From: Candidatus Bathyarchaeota archaeon
Lineage (GTDB): Archaea; Thermoproteota; Bathyarchaeia; TCS64
Assembly (NCBI GenBank): GCA_030613835.1
Contig: JAUWLH010000012.1
Span: forward strand, 1 to 17,168
Reading direction: 5' to 3'
Length of the DNA: 17,168 nt
Below the pieces are notes generated by a model. That model did not search any database, had not been told where the DNA came from, and saw only the letters and a program-made list of their open reading frames with translations. The position numbers and the translations under genes are program-made. Positions 14,008 through 17,168 of the stretch are shown one piece after another. Within the stretch, counting starts at the first letter, position 1, and each line of letters starts with the position of its first letter.

Positions 14008-14681
14008 ACGGTTAACCCGTCAAGGTAGAAGAAAATGATGTAAAGCGCCATCAGCGTCAACGCGGAGATCAGCAGACCCCTCATCGCCTTGTTGTAGTTC
14101 AGCCCAAAGGCACCGATTCCTCCCGCTAGAAAACCGTACAGATGAATGTCATGGGCTATGTTCACGTCGTTTACATACATCAGGGATGCAACCTCGACCG
14201 CGAGCACCCCTAGCCCAAGCAATACACCTGGCAACGGGATAAACAAGGCAGACGTGAACTTGAAGGGCATCAACAGCAGGAGCAAAGCGATAGCACCGAA
14301 GATAGCACCCGATGCGCCTATCACGGGCATTGTGGACGCCTGATTGGTTATGACATGGAGGTAACCCGAAACCATTCCAGATCCTATAAGGATGAGCCCA
14401 AACTTGGCGCCTCCTATCTCCGACTCAACGGCCCTCCCCACGCTTAGTATCACGAACATATTTGACAGAAGGTGATGTAAATTGACGTGCAGGAACATGT
14501 AAGAGAATAGGCTGAGAAAGTTTTGGTCAACCATAAACGTGGATGGCTGTATCGAGTACTCGTCTATAAGCACGTAGAAGAATGACTCGGGCATCATGAA
14601 GCCACCAACAAAAACGATTACGCAGGCCGATACGAAGAGGTACGTGAAGACCGGCTCGTGCCTGCGTGACATATCAAGCAT
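14004..14681 (-). CDS. Rhomboid family intramembrane serine protease
   Basis: A 225-residue polytopic membrane protease that cleaves substrates within or near the bilayer. Six or seven hydrophobic segments are visible. The oxyanion/L4 motif HVNLHHLLSN (65-74) is followed by the nucleophile GASG with S124 and by the catalytic His H180 in AHDIHLYGF, so it should be active. An insertion of about 20 residues separates the first helix from the HxxxN helix and probably lies outside the cell. The ATG at 14681 is listed. A second ATG at 14672 (residue 4) is 29 nt from a TATA-like TTTTAATACAT and may be the real leaderless start. It overlaps the HAD gene by 4 bp tail to tail. The substrate is unknown. 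Confidence 0.92.
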   Translation of the reverse strand: MLDMSRRHEPVFTYLFVSACVIVFVGGFMMPESFFYVLIDEYSIQPSTFMVDQNFLSLFSYMFLHVNLHHLLSNMFVILSVGRAVESEIGGAKFGLILIGSGMVSGYLHVITNQASTMPVIGASGAIFGAIALLLLLMPFKFTSALFIPLPGVLLGLGVLAVEVASLMYVNDVNIAHDIHLYGFLAGGIGAFGLNYNKAMRGLLISALTLMALYIIFFYLDGLTV

Positions 14682-14695
14682 TAATCGTCTATGAT

Positions 14696-14706
14696 GTATT
14701 AAAATC
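14696..14706 (-). promoter_or_regulatory. TATA-like box for the rhomboid gene
   Basis: TTTTAATACAT on the minus strand lies 20 nt from the first ATG and 29 nt from the second. The rest of the 148-nt divergent gap to LysRS contains short inverted repeats (CGGAA/TTCCG, 14729-14745; ACCGC/GCGGT, 14754-14783) of unknown meaning. Confidence 0.4.
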
Positions 14707-14829
14707 CTGAACTCGCTGTTTCAAGGTGCGGAAAAAGCAGTTCCGTAAAGAAAACCGCATCCCACCCCATGAAAAGTAGCGGTAATCATAGCAATTTGCG
14801 CCAGAAAGGGTAACTCTTTTGTCTAAGAC

Positions 14830-16473
14830 ATGTCATTATACGCTGAAGGTCGAGCAAATATGTTAGACAATCTACGGCCCATAGACAACAAGAAAGTGAT
14901 CGGTAGAGGTACATGGTATGATAAAGCGGCGGACGAGCTCATCAAGCGCGAGAAGAAGCTCAAGCGCAGCCTCGACAAGATGCGAACCGAGAGCGGTCTA
15001 GGAGCCAGTGGATACCCACACATAGGCAGCATAGGCGACGCACTCAGGAATTATGGCATAACCTTGGCCCTCCAAGCAAGGGGTTATGAGAGCGAGTACA
15101 TCGCATTCGCCGATGACAAGGACGGCCTCAGGAAGGTTCCCGCGGGCATGCCTGAAGAGCTAGAGCAGTACCTAGGCTTTAGCGTGGCCCAGATCCCTGA
15201 CCTATTCGGTGACTGCCATTTCAGCTTCGGCGAGCACATGAGCAGTCTACTCAAGGAGGCATTGGACATGAATGGCGTGGTCTACACGCCAATGTCGGCC
15301 TACCAGACGTACAAGGACGGGGTGCTCGACGACGAGATCATCACACTCCTCGACAACAAGGAGAATGTAGGCAAGATAATCAAAAGGGTAACTGGTCAGG
15401 ATAAGTACATCGACAACCTGCCCTACTTCGTGGTCTGCGAGAACTGCGGAAAGATATACACCACATACGCTCATGACTACAACTCTCAAACCCACACCGT
15501 CCAGTACGAGTGCAGAGGTATGGAGGTCAAGGGGCGATGGCAGGAGGGATGCGGTCACAAAGGCGAGGTTGACGTGCTCAGCGGCAACGGGAAGCTTCCG
15601 TGGAAGGTGGAGTTCGGAGCAAGATGGCACGCCCTTGACATCCGCTTTGAGGCTTACGGCAAAGACATCGCAGACAGCGTTTATGTCAACGATGCCATCT
15701 GCAGGGAGATATTTGATTGGGAGCCACCCATGCACGTCCAGTACGAGATGTTTTTGGACAAAGGAGGCAAGAAGATCAGTAAATCAGCGGGCAACGTGTT
15801 CACGCCCCAGGTGTGGTACAGATACGGAAGCATGCAGAGCCTGAACCTCCTCATCTACAAAAGGTTCGGCGGCACAAAGAGCGGCGCAGGGGATGATATC
15901 CCGCCCCATATGGACGAGCTCGATGAGCTGGAGGACATCTACTTTGGCAACCGCAAGGTCAAGGACCAGAAAGAGTACTACAAGCTCACGGGCCTATACG
16001 AGTACTCCCATCTCCTCAACCCACCCACAGAGCCCGAGGCCCACGTGCCGTTCAACCTCATGGTGAACCTTGCAAAAGTGGCGCCACCGGGTAACGAAGC
16101 AAAGTTTATGAAGGCAAAACTTGAGGACTACGGCTACCTCAACGAGACCGACAGGGGCATCGACGAGAGGATCACGAGGACCCTTAACTGGATTAGGGAC
16201 ATCGATAGCGAGAAGTCAGAGCCCATAGAGCTGACAGATGTCCAGAGGCAGGTAGTGAAAGGGATCATAAACGAGCTGATGAAAGCCGAGGATGTTGAGG
16301 CTTACCAGGCCAGCATCTTCAACATAGCCAAAGTACTCGATCTAAAAGCAAGGGACGTGTTCCCGGTGGTCTACAGGATCCTGCTTGGTAAGGATAGAGG
16401 CCCAAGGTTCGGACCATACGTCGGATTGGTCGGCAAGGAGTCCGTTATCGCGTCGCTTAAGGCGGCGCTCTAA
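14830..16473 (+). CDS. lysK: Lysyl-tRNA synthetase, class I
   Basis: A 547-residue class I LysRS, which charges tRNA-Lys; this form is typical of many archaea and rare in bacteria. The Rossmann-fold signatures are HIGS (64-67, with Ser in place of the more usual Asn) and KISKS (315-319). A zinc-binding region with CENCG (C203, C206) and later Cys residues (ECRG, EGCGH) lies between. The C-terminal helical region with YRILLGKDRGPRFG is the anticodon-binding cage of this family. The first 28 residues extend beyond the usual start; an ATG at 14860 would give a shorter N terminus and has a TATA-like CATTATACG 22 nt upstream, so the start is uncertain. It stands alone, divergent from the rhomboid gene and convergent with the kelch remnant. 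Confidence 0.95.
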   Translation: MSLYAEGRANMLDNLRPIDNKKVIGRGTWYDKAADELIKREKKLKRSLDKMRTESGLGASGYPHIGSIGDALRNYGITLALQARGYESEYIAFADDKDGLRKVPAGMPEELEQYLGFSVAQIPDLFGDCHFSFGEHMSSLLKEALDMNGVVYTPMSAYQTYKDGVLDDEIITLLDNKENVGKIIKRVTGQDKYIDNLPYFVVCENCGKIYTTYAHDYNSQTHTVQYECRGMEVKGRWQEGCGHKGEVDVLSGNGKLPWKVEFGARWHALDIRFEAYGKDIADSVYVNDAICREIFDWEPPMHVQYEMFLDKGGKKISKSAGNVFTPQVWYRYGSMQSLNLLIYKRFGGTKSGAGDDIPPHMDELDELEDIYFGNRKVKDQKEYYKLTGLYEYSHLLNPPTEPEAHVPFNLMVNLAKVAPPGNEAKFMKAKLEDYGYLNETDRGIDERITRTLNWIRDIDSEKSEPIELTDVQRQVVKGIINELMKAEDVEAYQASIFNIAKVLDLKARDVFPVVYRILLGKDRGPRFGPYVGLVGKESVIASLKAAL

Positions 16474-16479
16474 TTTTTT
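16474..16479 (+). terminator. T-tract terminator after LysRS
   Basis: Six T residues follow the LysRS stop codon directly. Confidence 0.35.
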
Positions 16480-16500
16480 CATCGTCTAGGCTATCCAAGA

Positions 16501-16803
16501 CTATATGCTCTTTCTTTTATTATTCAGGAACTCAGGTTCAACGAGCTTTTTTAATAAGGAAATAAATATGATCCCTATCAGGATGGATATTATTGGATAT
16601 CCGGGTATGCCATTTTTCTCTTCAACCGGCTCAAGCGGGATTTCATCTCCCGTTAATTGATTCCATTGACCCGTGTTATCTAACGCCTATAGGTCATCCA
16701 TGTAGACATGTTCGGCCATACCACCGAAAATCAATGTGATATCGTTCAAGGGGTCATAGACAGTTGTGGAGCATCCCCTTGACGGAGGGTTAGTTTCTGA
16801 GAT
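16501..16803 (-). pseudogene. Remnant of a kelch-repeat surface protein with C-terminal membrane anchor
   Basis: Reading the minus strand from 16803, one frame gives a last kelch repeat: NPPSRGCSTTVYDP, then ITLIFGG and YMDDL-stop-ALDNTGQWNQL. After it come an acidic linker, GIPGYPIISILIGIIFISLL (a membrane helix) and a basic tail ending at the TAG of 16501-16503. The kelch consensus at the break is DDLWxLD, so the in-frame TAG (16687-16689) stands exactly where TGG (Trp) is expected, one base different. Upstream of about 16800 the kelch similarity stops, and within 45 nt the tautomerase gene begins, so the 5' part of the gene is missing. Intact relatives would be secreted or surface beta-propellers anchored by the C-terminal helix. 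TAG ends other genes here, so recoding is unlikely. A sequencing error could explain the TAG but not the missing front. Confidence 0.72.
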
Positions 16804-16847
16804 CGCCTGCCTCCGCACGCGCATCAAAGAAATAGCAGAAATCTTGC

Positions 16848-17030
16848 TTACTCCGCGTAGAGTTTACCGTTTCTGCCCCAGTCGCTCTTCTTGATGTCCT
16901 TGAAGACAACCGAGACTTGCTCCGGCGTCGTCCCACAACCCTCACAGATGGCCTTCGTCACAAGCTCAAGCGTCCTCTTCTTCGTCTCCGCGTCCCTACC
17001 GTCAAACCACTGAATTGTTACCCATGGCAT
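16848..17030 (-). CDS. 4-oxalocrotonate tautomerase-like protein
   Basis: A 60-residue protein of the tautomerase superfamily small subunit type. The initiator Met is followed by Pro, which becomes the catalytic N-terminal proline (MPWVTIQWFDGRD). The beta-alpha-beta pattern follows, with KKRTLELVTKAICEGCG as the helix and EQVSVVFKDI as the second strand, then the W-G loop (DWGRNGKLY). Length matches 4-oxalocrotonate tautomerase (about 62). Members make hexamers and catalyse keto-enol shifts or related reactions on small oxoacids. The true substrate here is unknown and no aromatic-degradation genes are near. GGTGAG (17036-17041 on the minus strand) lies 5 nt before the ATG, an unusually clear ribosome-binding site for this window. 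It is followed by the kelch remnant. Confidence 0.87.
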   Translation of the reverse strand: MPWVTIQWFDGRDAETKKRTLELVTKAICEGCGTTPEQVSVVFKDIKKSDWGRNGKLYAE

Positions 17031-17035
17031 ATTTT

Positions 17036-17041
17036 CTCACC
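17036..17041 (-). promoter_or_regulatory. Shine-Dalgarno site of the tautomerase gene
   Basis: GGTGAG, complementary to the usual archaeal 16S 3' end, lies 5 nt before the ATG at 17030. This contrasts with the leaderless arrangement of most other genes here. Confidence 0.5.
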
Positions 17042-17089
17042 GAGTAAGACACAGAGGCATGGGATATGAAACCTTCCCACCGCAGCAAT

Positions 17090-17097
17090 AAAAAAAA
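17090..17097 (-). terminator. T8 terminator of the upstream minus-strand gene
   Basis: Eight consecutive T residues on the minus strand lie 9 nt after the stop codon at 17107-17109. They fit termination of a gene entering from the right edge. Confidence 0.4.
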
Positions 17098-17106
17098 TTT
17101 CTAGAG

Positions 17107-17168
17107 TTACGGCCCACTGTTACCAAAGTGGCGGGCTCCAAACTCAAGATCTTCATCACTGTTCAGAA
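17107..17168 (-). CDS. Possible C-terminal end of a protein continuing beyond the window
   Basis: Of the three minus-strand frames entering from the right edge, the other two meet a stop within four codons. This one stays open for 19 codons (LNSDEDLEFGARHFGNSGP) and ends in TAA, followed by a T8 tract. The stretch is too short to identify. Acidic then Gly-rich composition is all that can be said. Confidence 0.3.
   Translation of the reverse strand, partial: LNSDEDLEFGARHFGNSGP

Noticed and set aside
15247..15735. 162-codon minus-strand frame inside LysRS
   Set aside because: It has the same Val/Leu/His-rich shadow composition and is entirely covered by a gene with clear synthetase motifs.
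16687..16689. Reading the in-frame TAG of the kelch remnant as pyrrolysine
   Set aside because: The position demands Trp and TAG is one base from TGG. TAG is used as an ordinary stop by nfo, the 86-residue gene and the small Cys protein, and the front of the gene is missing anyway.
1..17168. CRISPR array, IS element or attachment-site repeats
   Set aside because: No regularly spaced repeats, terminal inverted repeats, transposase-like frame or tRNA-end duplication downstream of tRNA-Thr could be seen.

Overview
The window looks like a stretch of archaeal chromosome. The evidence is a class I lysyl-tRNA synthetase, a pyruvate:ferredoxin oxidoreductase operon of the archaeal/anaerobe multi-subunit type, T-rich terminators without strong hairpins, and TATA-like boxes centred about 24-29 nt upstream of many start codons (leaderless transcription). 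GC content is intermediate. I cannot place the lineage firmly. A kelch-repeat remnant ending in a Gly-Ile-Pro-Gly-Tyr-Pro plus membrane-helix tail recalls secreted proteins of Asgard archaea, but that is an impression and not proof. No IS element, CRISPR array, rRNA or phage gene was seen.

Left part (1-6000): an ornithine-carbamoyltransferase-like gene with substituted substrate-loop residues, a convergent cytoplasmic class A beta-lactamase-fold hydrolase, two tandem paralogous MFS transporters, and a GABA/ornithine-type class III aminotransferase. The transporters and aminotransferase run co-directionally and, with the transcarbamylase, could form an amino-acid (ornithine/GABA-like) uptake and conversion locus. 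That link is inference from proximity only.

Middle (6000-8190): a small Cys-containing orphan protein and a small cupin on the minus strand, endonuclease IV (nfo) divergent from the cupin, an 86-residue orphan whose stop codon overlaps that of nfo, and a tRNA-Thr(GGU) gene. The 3' end of the tRNA gene is overlapped antisense by the end of an M3 peptidase gene.

Right-middle (8164-13200, minus strand): an M3 oligopeptidase (OpdA/PrlC-like) lies downstream of a tightly packed operon. That operon encodes a fused gamma-delta subunit, an alpha subunit and a beta subunit of a pyruvate:ferredoxin oxidoreductase (1-nt gap, then a directly abutting stop/start). The peptidase appears to have its own TATA box in the 39-nt gap.

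Right end (13200-17168): a HAD phosphatase and a rhomboid protease converge and overlap by a TTAA stop palindrome. They are followed by class I LysRS, a broken kelch-repeat gene remnant with an in-frame TAG where Trp is expected, a 4-oxalocrotonate tautomerase-like protein, and possibly the last 19 codons of another minus-strand gene running off the window.
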